64,000 nt of DNA from Diprion similis. Lineage: Eukaryota > Arthropoda > Insecta > Hymenoptera > Diprionidae. Location of the stretch: the NCBI RefSeq assembly GCF_021155765.1, contig NC_060106.1, positions 12,860,031 through 12,924,030 on the forward strand, read 5' to 3'. A model generated the notes under the pieces. The model saw only the letters and a list, made by a program, of their open reading frames with translations, ran no database searches and was not told the DNA's origin. Within the stretch, counting starts at the first letter, position 1, and each line of letters begins with the position of its first letter. Shown piece after piece: positions 22,491 through 37,500 of the stretch. Position numbers and translations under genes: made by a program.

Positions 22491-25485
22491 TATTCGATCA
22501 CCTCCACTCTGAGCATCGTCGAGCGATTTCATCTGTGAAAATCGAGGCGGTCGATTTGTTTGCCTTCGAATCGATCATGAACGTGGTTACTACGTATCCT
22601 ACGTACATACATAGACGGTGCAACACGCAAGCCAGTTCCTTTTAACCTGTAGAATCGAGAGGGTTCTAAATCCTCGGTATTCGTCGACCGAGAGAGCGAG
22701 GGCGTATAGAGTTTGGCGATAAAATATGAGAGTGTAAATTGCACGCGTGCAACAACGTATCATGTATGATGTGTGTACGATTGATACATCGGTCTACCTA
22801 CCGAATGGCAACCATTGAAACGTCCATAGTTTACAAGGAACGGTCACACTCACTCGGGTTGTACGCACACCGGTATTAATGAGACAAAACGGCACTTAAG
22901 AGGACTGGTAGGCTAGACACCGGGTTGACAACATGTCACGAATTATTTGCTCCGGGTCCCGGTTCCGAGCCGTGTTTTGTAACACTCTCTGTCTTGCCTC
23001 GGGTTTTAAAAATCGTTACGAGCGAGCGGCGACCGTCCGTCGAGACCACTGATCAGCTGTGCACTGCGTTTTGTTACCCGATGTTCAGATGGTCAACTCT
23101 GTCGAGTAGAGTCTCGCCCAATGACTGTCGGGTCCCAGTGTTAATTGATAAAATCAAAAATCGGTGATTATGCGTACCGTTTTGAGGCTCTAACGTCGTT
23201 TTTACTTCACTACCGATTTTCATCTTCGTTTTTGTGTTGACTAGCGTAGTCAAGATGGCGTCGATCTGCCACAAGTGCCACGGTTTATGAATGGTCCGGG
23301 GCAGCAGGTGGGGAACACAAGGAATGGCGGGCGATTCAAAATCAGTTGACGTGAGAAGTGACGTGAAAAAATAAAAACGAGGAAAAACAGACATTTGAGT
23401 ATGTCAACTTTGCGGGAGGAGGTTTGAGTATACGAAACGGATAAAAATTGAACCGGGAAGTAGAATCATAGCGACAGATTTATTTATTTGAAAAATGTGT
23501 ATCGGAAAACGCGTAACGATTTGTAGTTTTCAAGTTATTGTTATATAAAAATCTGTTCGTTACACGCCTCTTTCTTTAGCTGGTTAAAATCAATAAGTAC
23601 AGCATCGTTACAACTTTTTTCACCGATTCGAAATAATTCTGAACATGTACGTACGATGTTCTAGCACTGTTTGAACGGGCAATAAACGTATGTGAAAAAT
23701 AATTGAGAAATGTGTGTACACATGCGTACTACATGAAATGATAAATACGGACACCGTGTATGAAATTGACTGTAAACACTGGTATATTGATGCTGCAAAC
23801 GTAATAGTAATCATGATAATACAATAACAATAATAATAGTAATAATAATAATAATAATAGTTTTAGTTGTACAGTTTGATAATATTTCATTTATTTATGA
23901 TTTATAGTTATGATCTGGTTTACAGATAATGGAAAATCAATGAGGCTTTTGGACAGAAATATTTTTCTCAATAGTCATGCATTGTCATGATTCGGTGTAT
24001 GTAAAAATAACAATCGATATTAAAAATAGAATGGTTCAACAAAACATAATACCACTGAATGTCAATACGTTCAACAGGTATGATATACGTACAATGTGTG
24101 AGCCCGTGAAATTAAGCTCACAGATATAATATGCCGTTAGTCACAATTTCGTGTGCTAAGAAAAAAAAAAATACTTAGACAAATCCGCGTATGATTCCGT
24201 AAGTAAAGATACGTTTATACTGTGTATAATATAGATTAGCGATATCAAGCCGTTTGGGCGAAAGCCGCTAAAAACTAAAGGCGCAAAAAAATTCCTACTG
24301 TAATACGATCATTGTTAATTTCGTTTTTTTTTTTTTAAATCATTTTTCATTCCTCTTTTTAATACTTAACATTCTATCATAAGATGATAATATATAATGT
24401 TAATTATGCTGATATAACAATAACGAAGCATATAGTGCTTTATGTACAGCCTTGTTTCCATTACCGAAATTTTAATGTAACGGTAAGTAAAAATGACAAA
24501 GTATAAGTCGTTAATTAATCTAACAACTAGTAAGTAACTTCAAAGCCGGAGAGTGACACAAAAGAAAAACAAAATTATTTTCAATTTTATTTTTCATCAT
24601 TTGCCTTAAATATCTCCGTTAAAAAACCACTATCCCGCAGATAGCAGGTGTTCATTTATTTATTTAATTTACGAAAATGTGAAAAGAATATTAATATCCG
24701 TCAACACGTATCAAGTTGAACGAATTTAGTTTCTTTGAGTGTATTAGAATGGTGGAAGCAGAAATAAATTCTTTGCAGCGAAGTGAACCGTATTTAAAAA
24801 ATCTACGTACAATGAGTTTGAAAGTGGAGAAGAAAAGAAACAAATAGGTAATTTTACCATTTTTAATAATTTTGATGCAATCTACAAATCGCTTCACGAT
24901 TCGTATACAAGAAAAAAACATAATTCTCGATTCTCAAACTCGGAAAACAGGTTGTTTCCGTTACAGATTATAATTTATTACCTCGTCGGGTCAAATTTGG
25001 ATCGAAAATTTTTTCATATAGCTTTACAATAATGATAATAATGATAATAATAATATTAATATTCGATACTTAGCATTACGTATCGGCTGTAGTAATGGCG
25101 TCGACTTTTAGTTTAATTTTTATTTCTCTACATACTTTAGGAAACTGCAAAAACTACCGACAAATATTACAAAATACGGTATATTGTATCAAAATAATTC
25201 TCTGTAGGTAGGGAAACGTCTATAAAAAAATTGAGGCGCAGTCGCGTAAATCACGTGACAGTATGAGGAAATTTAGGAAATTACGCCGAAAGCGGTTGCT
25301 GCGCTTTACTGTCTTAACTTGGTTAAGCTGTTATTATAAGAGATCGAGAACTTCCGTGTGTATATCGAACTCGTTACACATAACTTTATCCACCAGGGAA
25401 GTTATTCTCGATCCGACGTCGACGCCGATCATGAATAAATTGGGATGATGAGGTTCTTGATTTCAGTTCTGATAAATTCAGTCCT

Positions 25486-25566
25486 CTAATCGTCGTTAAC
25501 CTCGATCGGGATGCTCGTTGTAAACGTCGGAGTCTCCAGCTCTTCGTGTTTCTTCATTTTCATGCT
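25486..25566 (-). CDS. Clic: Clic coding exon 4 with stop
   Basis: This 27-codon exon encodes SMKMKKHEELETPTFTTSIP onward and ends EVNDD-stop at 25486-25488. It matches the tail of the Drosophila protein, KKHEELETPTFTT, so it is real despite its size. Confidence 0.93.
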   Translation of the reverse strand, partial: SMKMKKHEELETPTFTTSIPIEVNDD

Positions 25567-28500
25567 CTGCGAAGCGAATATCGGAATAGATTAAAATTAA
25601 TTATAGGCGATTAGGATCAAACTTTCAATCTCGAGATTACCCAACTTTCACGAGTCTGTTTTCGGGTGTTTATTTTACTACACTCTCAACACACCGAATG
25701 GATGTAAAAAAATTGCGACAGTAAACTCTAGGTCGAAGAATCTCGAGTGAAACGCTGAGTCAAAAAATTGCGACAAATCACCTGTTGCAGCTTATAGTGG
25801 TTGATGATGTCCTGATCCGCAGGACAGCTTTGCAGGAAGGCGTCGAGCCTGTACATGTGATGCATGTATCTCCATAGGTGTACGAGGGTTTCGGGTATCT
25901 CAAAGTCGGCGAAATACTTGCCGGCGACCCTGATGTGCTGCAAACGCGGCATCAATTCGCAATCGAAACAGCACATCGTGTCGCCGGTCAGGAAACGTGT
26001 CCCCTTGCGTCCAAGATGTTCGTCGATTTTACGCAAGTGCGACATTAGCGACGAGTACTTCGGGTCCTTGTCCTTGTCCTTGGCGTTGAGCAGCATCAGC
26101 TTTAGTTTCTGTAAGAATAATTAATCGAAGAATCAAATTAAACAAAGCTCTTACTTTTCCCTTTCCGAATCAATCGTATAGAAATAAAATTTTACTCACA
26201 CTGAAGAGGTTTTCGACCAGCGTGGCGACTTCTTTGTCCTGGACAAAAAGATTGTGACCACCCGGTACGTTTTTCATGATGTGTCGTTCGATCTTTTCAT
26301 TTTCCAAAATCGCATCCCCGTTATCGATCAGAATCGGGGGCGGCGTGGCCTGAAAATTCGTGCGAAAGTCTGGTGGAGGTTTTTGCATATCGACGGTTGT
26401 CACTTTCAGTGATATTGTCTTGAGCTCGGCCAGCAGGTACAAATCCATGAAGTACTCTTGGCAAAAGAGACAGGCACCTTTCCTGCGTCCATCGATAGTC
26501 GAGGCCTGAAAACAGAGGGCGAAAATATACATTTAGAGAGTCTTACACTTACACATTGACTCTATCTTCGGCATTTTGGTTCAAGCGCACGTTTTGAAGT
26601 CGAAAGGTTCGGTGTCAAGTAGCTTTGAAGCTCTTTTAAGGCTTTGCGCTGCTGCAGGAAACAAACGTATAGGAAACTGGATATCGGATGTCGCGACAGC
26701 GAGAAAGGAAAAACGTAGAGACTATTCTCTCAGGGTATGTGTGTGCTTCTCTCTCTTTTTCTCTCTTGGAATAAGAATTCAAGCGCATGTTAGTTTCTAA
26801 AAATAACCCGCGTATTGCTGCCCGTACTTTCTGTATATAATAAGTTTATTTTTGTGTGCCTGATGCTGCATCTCTCGAGTGGAGAAGCTCATGTATGTAT
26901 GCAGTACATATCACGTGGTTATATGTACATATGTACATCCACACACATTATTATACGTGGCTCTCTGTATATTATAGCGTTGCCGCATCGCGAGGTATGT
27001 CGGTACAGTTATCCTGGCAGATGGCTGCTACAATCTCAAACGGTCTTTTTTCCACGTTTTTTTCTTTCATTTGCTTACCGTACAAAGAACTTGCAGTGTC
27101 TTTTCCACCCGCATCAAGTGCCCAATATTGCAAGACACGTGCAGTTATAGAAATTCGGTAAGTACGTTAATTCAAGCACAACGAATGTTACAAGACAATA
27201 CTCGATTGTGTTTTTGAATTTGACTTGTAAAAAGAAAATTTTAGAGATTAAAATGATCGCACGAAGAAACAAAGTGTTTGCAATACAAAATTGATCATCC
27301 GATCGTCCAAGTTATGTTTCAACCGATTTCCATGGTAATAATTTGTAGCGGAGTAACAACATATAGGAAATTTCATTCATTTGCAAAAAAGTTCAAAAAT
27401 TATGTTAATAATTATTCAAGAAAACTGTTTGTACAATAAATCATACAGACGACGGTATATTGTTATATTCCGAGTAATATAAGCAATGTCAACGGAAAAA
27501 GAAGAATTCCTCCCAGTACCGAATGAGGATTACAAAATTGCGTGACATAATAATACATGCATGAAAACGCGATTATGGCGCAAAAGAGTTTTCAGTTCAT
27601 CAAACTAAATATGTAAATAGAAGATGAATAATCGTTATATTATAGCGGCGAGAATTAAATTAATAATTCAAACGCATGGAGAATAATTCGGTAGGTGTGA
27701 CGTCACTTAATGCAAACACGAAATCACGCATTGTTTGTTATATGTTCCGTAAAAGGTACGAGCGTGGCGGTAATAAAACAAAAAGAAAAAAGAAAAAACA
27801 GAAAGGAAAATAAAAGTCGTATGAGTAAGAAAAAAACGTAAAAAGGGAGAAAAAAGGAAAGAAATATAAGGAAAATGATTCACCGTAACAAAGGATATTA
27901 TATATATCTATATCGGAGTTATATAGGCATATGAAGTCACGGCGTGCTCGTTCCTTTATGGCGACAAGGAGGCGACATGCAGGCACGTGTGTGAAAATAT
28001 TTGTCCCCTCTTGTGAAAAGCGGTGTTAAATTGTGAGGTTCACTATCCTAGGCGCGCGCGTTTATAGGTGCATCGTTTTTTTTTCACTTTTTTCTTTTAT
28101 CTGCAGCTTGAGAGAAACGCATCAGCAACTTCCTGTCTTGCAGGCGTTTAACTTATAATGCGATAAACTGTAGAGCACCAAAATTAACGTAATTGGATGG
28201 TATTTTCGGTCTACTTGTTTATACGCGGCTTTCCTGGTTTCAGTAATTCTCTGGATAAATTCATTCATTACTTTCCCACACAGTGCATTTATAGGTATTT
28301 ACGTGCTGACCACGATCGCTGAAATGGATGTCGCGATAGCCCAACAACGATTCTGCATTTATAGAAATCGCGTAGTTTGATCGTGGATAAATCGCGTGTA
28401 AGTAAGTTGAAGATAGAAGATAGAAGAGACAATAGAAAATTTCTATCTTTAGCTTATTATGATATTCGATCGATTAGATCGATGCTAAAAACATAGAAAC

Positions 28501-31500
28501 CATGTTTTAGGTATCTTCAAGTAACTGCAGGTTTCATATTATTCGATCAAACAATCTCGATCATTATAACTTTAATACGTGATATAATTACTGTGTCGAT
28601 AGAAAGATACTTGCATTCTTGAAGCCCGAATCCACGCAGAGCGGAGTGTATTTTTTTTATCAAATAATTTGATGTCTGATTACAAATTACGATGGTATAT
28701 ATTAATAAAGAAAAAGAGAAGAATAAAATTCATCAGTCAGATAGATGACATGTGACAAGTAAATAGTTTTTTCTTTTATTATTCATCACGTAGAAAATTA
28801 AGCTGTATTTTTTCTGCCACCGCGTAGCCGTACGGATGACGTTGCCAATTTATAGAAGCGATGCATGGTAATCGATCAATTCCGAATGAATCAATCATAA
28901 GTAAGCATCGCGAAGAGGCAGTGGTGAAAAGTATAAATCTTTGATTAGTTCGACTATGAACGTTGAGGAAAAAATAAAGAATAAGAGCAAAACGAGGTAC
29001 TGAATTACGTGATAAATCTTTCGCCAAATTTTACTGTAAAAACAAAGGCAACAAATAATTGAATAGAAGAGAAAAATTAGCAGTAATAACAACCGTAAAA
29101 GCATGTAATAATACGAAGATGGTATAACCTACGGAACATCATCGTGTTTATATATAATATTTATTCATCGATTACGCGTGAATATTTTCGGGGATGACTA
29201 GCGTCGTCACCGAGTAAAACGTGCGTTTTCCGGTCGGCAGATAAATCAGATAAATCAGATAAATTTTAAAGTAAACCTCCACACCTCCTATCGCAGGGAG
29301 ATAAAGCGTTATTATAGGTATGAGTGTTAGATCTAACAGATTCTCCAAACAACTTTGATCCTGAATTTGGGATTATTTTCAATTTATACGATGCACGACA
29401 TGAAGTACTTGCAAGGAAGGGAGGAAATTTTAACGAGCGATGTTTTCCCAAGTATATGTATAAGTTTGTAATACGGACGAAGCTCATTGCGTGGGCAATT
29501 CGATGACTCCGATACGTGACGCACGCATGCGAGCAGTATGCCATGTCCGCGAATGATTTTATCTTCTACTTTATCGGCAGGAAATTTCCAACGGATCGTT
29601 TATAGCCGTTCGAAAATCTCACTTGGAAATTTAAATAACTCTGCAGCCGACGGCGGTCGATGATTACAAAATCGAAGTGTAATCGTTTGGTAATTTTTCT
29701 TCGAATATATTGTAATTTTGAAAACAAGGTTTAAATCCAGGGGGAAAAAAACAAACAAACATGATGAAACAACTTTCCTAATGAATTGAATTTTACCACC
29801 GTTGCTGCGCCAAAGTTCCAATGACGGCGACAACAAGAATAACGAATAAACAAACAAAAACATCATATAATACATGATAACGATCGAGTATAACTTCTTT
29901 TTACCGGAGTACATGACGCATAGTTCGATGTGTAAGGCTAGTTAGTTCTGCGGGTTTGGTCTTCGCCGCATTACGTAATTTGAAAGTTAAAAGATCAAGT
30001 GTTGACGCTTATTACGCTCAGTAGGAGCGACCTTATTTTTCGGACAATTTTTTACCTTCACCAAACGTATTCTGGGTCACTCGGTCGTACGCCGCAGCGA
30101 CGGGGATAAAAAGTAAAAAATTAAATTTTATATAGTATCGAATTTGTCACACGCGGGGTTTTCCATCAGAAAATCGAAAGTGACTATAATTCGTGTGTTC
30201 GTAAAATTTCTAATTTTATTTTATCGAACCCTTGACTATGCGTGAGCGGATATGAATTTCAATTTCTTTCCTCCCGCTAATTATATTATTCAACATGTGC
30301 GTTACACGCGCTTGCATATACCTAAATGGTTTTAAATAACTTTTGCGACTTGTAATTTGTTTTTGAACACTTGTGCGGTCACCTGATTCTCAGACAGCCG
30401 AGCATATGTACGTAGCTTTCTGGTTTTACCAAACTACTGACGTTTTTAACACGCCTTCCTTCTTTTTCAGACCGCTGCCAACAGCAGATTACATTTCATT
30501 ACTAAGAATAGAATATATCACTGGTAAAACAATCTTCTTGACAGCTGAAACACATAGAGAACCTCGCAGCTGTGGATTGATAAAATCTGTTTAGTCGGGC
30601 GTGTAAGAAGTGCCCCCCCCCCCCCCCCCCCCCCCGATAAAAAAAAACAAGAGTTTTCCTTCAAAATTACACTGAGAGAAGAAAATCATTGAATCAACTA
30701 AATACGTGGTCACGGGTGACTAAGTAAATATTTATTTGTCTCAATTCAAGATCTATCGGTCTAACAAAACGTTTAGTTGATTCAAAAAAATTTTTGTAGC
30801 TCAAGTAAACTATTTTTTTGAATTAAGTAAGTATATAACTTGTCTATCTCTATCGGTTTTTTTTTTTTTTTGACCACACTTATAACAGCTTTTCGTCATT
30901 TTTGGGGATGGTGGGAAAAATATTTATATAACTAAATGCAGTAGCTTGTTTGCCGAGAATTTGAGGAACATTAATTTCACGGCGGGTTTGGACCACGATA
31001 AATGAATGAATGAATGAATGAATGAAACTGTGTAAAGATAACGTCGAGCTACAATCGGTTTAATCATACATGTATAATTATAAAAATTCGCACTCAATAT
31101 TCTGAGAAAAGATAATCATTTTTATACGTAAAGAAGTGTAGGCCTTTGTTATTCGCACAGCGCTCGTCGTGATTCAGGCTTTCTTTGACAGATTGTTCGT
31201 CTATTCATTTACACGTAGACATACATTTATAACAATACTCGCATTGGTAGCTTGCAGGTATTGCAGAGCTGCGTCACCGTCAGGAGAACGTATATCATAC
31301 AAGTTTGGTAAGAATCAAATGTCAGATGTAGTGAACCTGCAAGAAACCGTTTGTGAACTTGAATTGAATTACGGCCATTTTCGTTAGGATCTAAAATTCC
31401 CTGAGAATTCCAGGATAATCCAGGAGGAAAAAAATTCCCTGAAACTCCCAGGACTTGAAGGTTTTTCAAGGAGATAGACACCCTGTTTTATTTTAGTCCC

Positions 31501-34500
31501 AAATTTCTATAACCGTTGATCAGCTAAACGTGGTTCGAGTCGCGGTTACGCGGGTCTAGTAAATGTGAAATTGAAATGAATAAAGAATAAATTTCCTTGT
31601 TCTAGGTTAGAGAAAACCAAAACGAGGAATTTTCGGTCTAATTACGGAAATCAAACTTTTACGAAACAACAAAGTTCAGAAATGCTAGATTCCGAAAATT
31701 CAAGTTCCGATAGAGCAAAATTCCTGAGAATAAAGATTCGATGGAGTAAATGCGGAAAGTTAAAATATACTTAAACAGCGTGGTTTGCTCAACGAGTGGG
31801 TGTAAAAAATCAGAAAAACCGAAAATCAGATTTACCGAGATTCCGACCGTAAAAATATGGGAAATCCAAAAAAAAAAAATATAAGATCAAATTGGTGAAA
31901 TTTCAACGAACCAGAAAATCACAGAACTGATAATATTCGATAATTCAGAATTTTGATGTTTCAGATTTTAAAATTTCTTCGTTTTCGCACTTTCGGAACT
32001 TTGATCTTTCACCAAAGTTCGACTTCTTTCCATCAAGTTTCGCCACGAAAAAATCCCGAATTCGACGCTTTCGAAACTTTTCAAATTCGGAATTATTTGC
32101 TGGCGGACGTTTTGAGATATTTGAGATATTCGACACAAATATAGCGGATGAAGCAGTTCACATAGTTAAACACATGGACGAACTTATAACTCAGAAATGG
32201 TATAGCTGGAAAATCTCGCGCGTAGAGATGAAGATGATTAACGCCTGCAGCATCCCGAAGGACTAAAGTCCGTCCAACTGAAAAAGTTTTGTTACGCCAA
32301 GCGAAGGACGAGTGAGTAATCAGCTAGTGTATAAGGTATACATAATACAAGAATGGCACAGAACGCGAACCATATCCTTGCGATCCTATAGTTCGACGAT
32401 ATAAACGAAGGTTGAATTCCTTTTCCAATCTCTGACGATTCGCTCAGAGATCGCGGCCGAATCGTGCATACATTGCAACGCGATATAGGTATATTAAAAT
32501 ACAGTAGCCGGTGCTTGCGCAGTCCGCGATATTATACATGTAATAATACTGAATCGGCAAGTCTGCGAATGAGAAGAGAAGCCTTCTTGTATTTCGCGCC
32601 GAAGGTGAATTCGGTGAAACGACACGTGGACGTAGACTAGACGCGTAGGCGTCGGTTTACGCTCATTCTCGCATTGCACTCACGACGTAACAACTCGATG
32701 AATATAATGGCGATGAGGTAACTGATACCAAAATTTGAGGATCCGTCGAAAAGTGATCCTGCGGAGGACAAGTTTTTCGTTAGGTATTCTCTGCTCGTTG
32801 TAACGTGCATGATAAAATCGCTGCCAAGTTTTTATCTTGAATCTTATATTTTTTTTCGTTGCACAACGAAGATTTTATCGAGTTCACGGTCGAATAATTT
32901 TGAAGTGACACGCGAATTTTCAGCACTTTGAATAAATTTCAATTTTTCCGGCCCCGTACTTTCGTTACAAATTTTTTCCGCAAAATTTTCATTATATTCC
33001 TCATCGTCAGCAGAGAAATTCAGAAACGAAACATTCTGATTTAGACAATCGATTTCTCCTATATAGAACTTAATTACACTACTATAATTAACTCATGGTC
33101 AGTTTTTCTAACACGGTTCTGCTAATTATATCACGAACGTCGTTTATAAACAGACCCGCGCAGTCGCTGAGAAGAAACGTAAATAACCGTGTAAAAGTTA
33201 TTTGCTCTCCAACGGAATAACAACAATAGTTTATAGATTGAAAAATTCATTTCAGTCCAAGATGAACCGCGGTGACGTTCATCCAATGGAAATCCAGCAG
33301 AGCTGAAAGTCTAGAAATTTCGCTGAAACAGCACGAGCCGCAGCGATCTGTAAATAATCTACTTCTTACGTGTTTACGAAGAAATAAAAGGAGAAAAAAA
33401 AATGGAAAAAAGGGATGAAAGAATCGTGAAAAACCTCGTTATCACTATCACTTAAGTTGTAAAAATAGAAAAAACTTCAGTTGCATCTCCGCATCTCGCA
33501 TGCAACGCGAATATAAATATAATAATTAAACGTTATTCGTTTCATCGTTCATCAATTCATTCGCTTATCGAGAAACATTATTCAATCAAATAATAAGTAT
33601 TAAAGTGCAAAATAATAACCGGATACTAAGACACCGCCGCTGCAAATAACGTTGCGAAAAGGATCGAGGATGAGATCAGCTTCCGTTAAATGTATGGGTA
33701 TACATATACATACGAAGTTGTTGGTATCCATTATACACGCGAATACTACTCGTCCCCGAAACCAATGGCAATGCTAGAACCGCGAATGCTTACGCACGGC
33801 GTGCATATAAACGGCGGTGACGCGTCTGTACTTTCTGAAGAGTTCAGACGTGCATTGGCGATAGACTCAATCTCGTTATACTCGTATAATATGTGCGTAC
33901 CGACACGAGTATACGCATTTTTTACATCCTGTTTTCCTCACTCCTCACTAACCGGTTTCAGGTATTCGGTAAATTTTCTTTGAGAATTAATGATGATTAT
34001 GCGCAGGTCACGTTTGAATTGCAGAATGCTTTTCGAATTAAGGAGATATTTTAAACGCAAGAAGGGCTCAACAGCCCCATTCTGTACCCAATTCTGAAAA
34101 AAAAGATTTTAATGGATTTTTATTTGATGCAGAAATAAAGAAATGAAAATTTATTACAGTCTTTTTGTTAAAAATTGTGTATTGAATGGGGCTGTTGAGC
34201 CCTTTTTGCGTTTAAAACACTTGGACTTCGATATCTGGAGATATGTAAGTGAACGTCGAAATCGACCAGGGCATCCCCTTAAATGCAGATATCTATTATT
34301 ATACTCGGTTGGATTGAGAATATAATGATAGTGTTAGTAATGGAAAGAACCGCGATCATTATGAACACCGATTATTATTTTCATAGAATGAATTCAGAAC
34401 TGCGGAAATTTTTTTTTAAACAGGTTAATTGGTCGAGAATCGATGATTTCTATTAATTTCATTACGAGGTAGTTATATAAAGATCGAAGCTTCATCAGAT

Positions 34501-37500
34501 TATTGTATCCGCGGTAAGCAAGATCGATCTTTTTAGAAATTTGAGCATAGAAAGCACTGGAATTATGAACGAAAACGTTTTAAATATCTATGTTTGATTT
34601 TGAATCTATTTAAAGCGATTAAAAATCCAGTATCCATCAATGCAAATTCACTAACAATAAATCATATCTTTTCTTCAACATGTCAGCATCGTCAGGTATT
34701 TAATTTCACGTAACATTGCACCGGTTTTACAATTAATAACGATCAAGAAATGATTCTAACAGTATTAAATCGACAGCTAAAGAAAAGAAAAAATCTGTCA
34801 TGTACTTGCTGTAGAAACTAGTCGTGTGAATAAAATGAGTCCCATCGCGGAGTGAAATCGAATAAAATCTGTTAGGTTTTCACCAATTTTAAATCGATGA
34901 TGATTCAAAACGACGCACGGATATCCAGGCCATTGATTATAATTGGAATATTTCTTACTTCTGTATAAAAAAAAAAAGGAAAAAATGTAGGAAGCTACAA
35001 ACGCAAAACGAGTCGGCTCAAGTGACTTGATATTCGAGTAACCGATAAGATATCAATAAAATATCAACTCATCGAAGTGCACGCAAAAGCATTCGCTTCG
35101 TGCAATTTCCACATTTTTGCAAAGATGGGTCGAAGAAATCGATGCGGAGATATTGCGGGGTGCATGAAACGAGGTAACGGTACCTCATACACTAAAAGGT
35201 GGGTGAAGGTGGTGAAGGTAGGTAGGTATAAGCGAGCAGCGTACACTCGGTGCAGAAAATAAATCGTCGCGAGCAGCATTGCAGGCTGCTTTCTCAAGGA
35301 ACCGCTGTTCAGCGATTGTCCCACTTTTAACCACGAGGACTTCCACCTCCTGCCCTATTGCAAGGTCAGTGAGTCTCCTCGGCAGCAAACTCGTTCGTTA
35401 TCTCGAACGTGTGCGTAGTACAATAGTTGCTAACTGAAAAACGGCTTCATTGTCAGCCTTCCTTATAAGTATGCTTTCGTTGTTGGTAGTGACGGGTATA
35501 AACTGCACGTGAAAAAAGCAGGCGAGAGACGCCTCGTGTACTTGCACCGTCATTCATTGAACCCTCAGAACACGCAGACATCCAGTCTTATTACGTTCGG
35601 TAGAAAAGGCTGAGAAATTTTTATAAAAAACAGTAAAAACCGAAAAGATCGTTTCGTCAACGCTAATTCACCTGCAGGTGACGCAATATTACTGCCAACG
35701 AATCTTACACCCTGTATGAAGTGTGCAATTAAGTTGAGTGTATAATGTATAAGGGGTGTGCAGACGACAAAAGAAAAGTAATTAGAAAATCGAATATACA
35801 TATATAGAATATATATTTAAAACAGTTTTAGAAATTCAAATTGTAAGCTCGAGCTGAACCCAGCTCAGTATAATTTGTACAATAATAAAAAAAGCCTGCA
35901 TCGATTGTAAACACGTAATTAAATTGTGCCTAGATCATCGAGAGAATATTGAATCCGGTATATGGATTTTTATCGCTTCTTTTTTTTTTTTTTGTTTGTT
36001 GGTCAGGCGACGTGCTATAAAACGACGCGGGTGGTTTTACAGCGATGACTGACGAAAAAGAAGCTGCTTTACGGTTTTACGACGCGGAACCAGTTTGCTG
36101 TAATTATTTGAAACTAGTGCATCGTTTGTCGTCGGTACGCTGATAAACGTGTAAAAAAGAAAAAAAGAAAACTATAAAAAAAAAAAAAAAAAAAAACTGA
36201 ACAGTGAACTTAGGAGAGAGCAGAAAATAATTTGCGATTTTCTTTATTCAATCTCATAAAATAGTTATAATTTAATATAAACTTCCAGTTTGGAGAAGAA
36301 TAAGCTTCTCAGTTGATATATCGTTGTGTTACGGATCGCGATATTCGGGTTAAATATAAATGTCAGGAAAAAAGTAATAATTAAAATGCGACAGCGTGTT
36401 TCTTGGAGAATTCAAAAAAAAATTGTAAAAAAGTAAAAAATCAAACGAGCGATGGAAAATCGTAAATTATTTTTTTCCGAGACACCCTGCTATGGGTACG
36501 TATATGTATATGGTTTTCAGCCGAACATCGTTATGAATATAAATATTATCGTATAATGTATGACGACACCTTGAACTCGACGACTCGCAGCGTTGTTGAA
36601 TAGCGTTTCTCATTCTTCTTATTCAACGTAATTTTTATCCATTCGCATAATGATCTACGCATTTAAACCGTCTTACGTTATGTTATAAAGTATAAAGCGG
36701 CAATTAGCGAAGCGTTCTCACATTGATGCGGTATTCCTAGGTTAATATTATATATATATATATATATGCGAAAGTGTGCGATGTTCGTTAATTCGCTAAT
36801 GCAGCGACTGTCGAGCAGGCGGCGGCAGCAGTCCGTTGTATGCATAACTTCGCGATTATATAATCTCTCAAGTGCCTGTTCATAAAGTATATGATATACT
36901 GCTCTATATGGACACCTTGTAAGAGCGTTTAAGCTGTTCAAATAAAACGATCGAGAAGCCTGCGCTAAACTCGCGGGTTTCCGATCGTTTTACCAGGTCT
37001 AGTATATTCCCGCAATTTAGCATTTCGCGGTGTAATTTTTTTGTACGTACATGCAACGAATTGAAATTCAAGATATTGCAAATATAGGCGAATTGACAAG
37101 TCGAAGAAACGTGAAGAAAGTGTTTTGCAAATAGTTATTTAAAGTAATTCGGAAAAATATTTACGATCTGCTGTTCTCCTTTCTTTCTTCTTCTCTTAAT
37201 TGTTTTTCAGATGTAAATTGATGTTACAATTCGTAAGCGGAATTTCAATATGTTGTAATACAAATTAAAGTCTTCACAACGATGATGATGATGATGACGA
37301 TGAGAAATAATACTGACATTTTAATGTCACGCGTTTCAGAGTTATATTATATATATACACACATTGAGCAATTCGTTTCAATCTCATGAACTATCATAAC
37401 TTAATGTCATTTCTGGCACAAGCGATGCTCGTGTATGCTATTAATTGTGAAATGAAGTTTCACGTTGCATGAGGGTTCGTAATACGTCGAGAAGCTTACG

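Larger units (their letters stand above)
14609..25485. other. TAB2-Clic intergenic region
   Basis: No recognised exon was found. Contents are a 159-codon ATG frame at 15377-15856 (+), a MITE-like repeat at 17875-18235, a 27-base poly(A) at 16842, a CTC run at 17417, a CTAT run at 22431-22490, and GC-richer patches near 18500 and 22950. TAB2 5' exons may lie here. AATAAA hexamers on the minus strand around 24655 and 25120 could serve Clic. Confidence 0.5.

Noticed and set aside
31525-31560. tRNA-like B box (GGTTCGAGTC)
   Set aside because: No A box, acceptor stem or anticodon arm could be formed around it.
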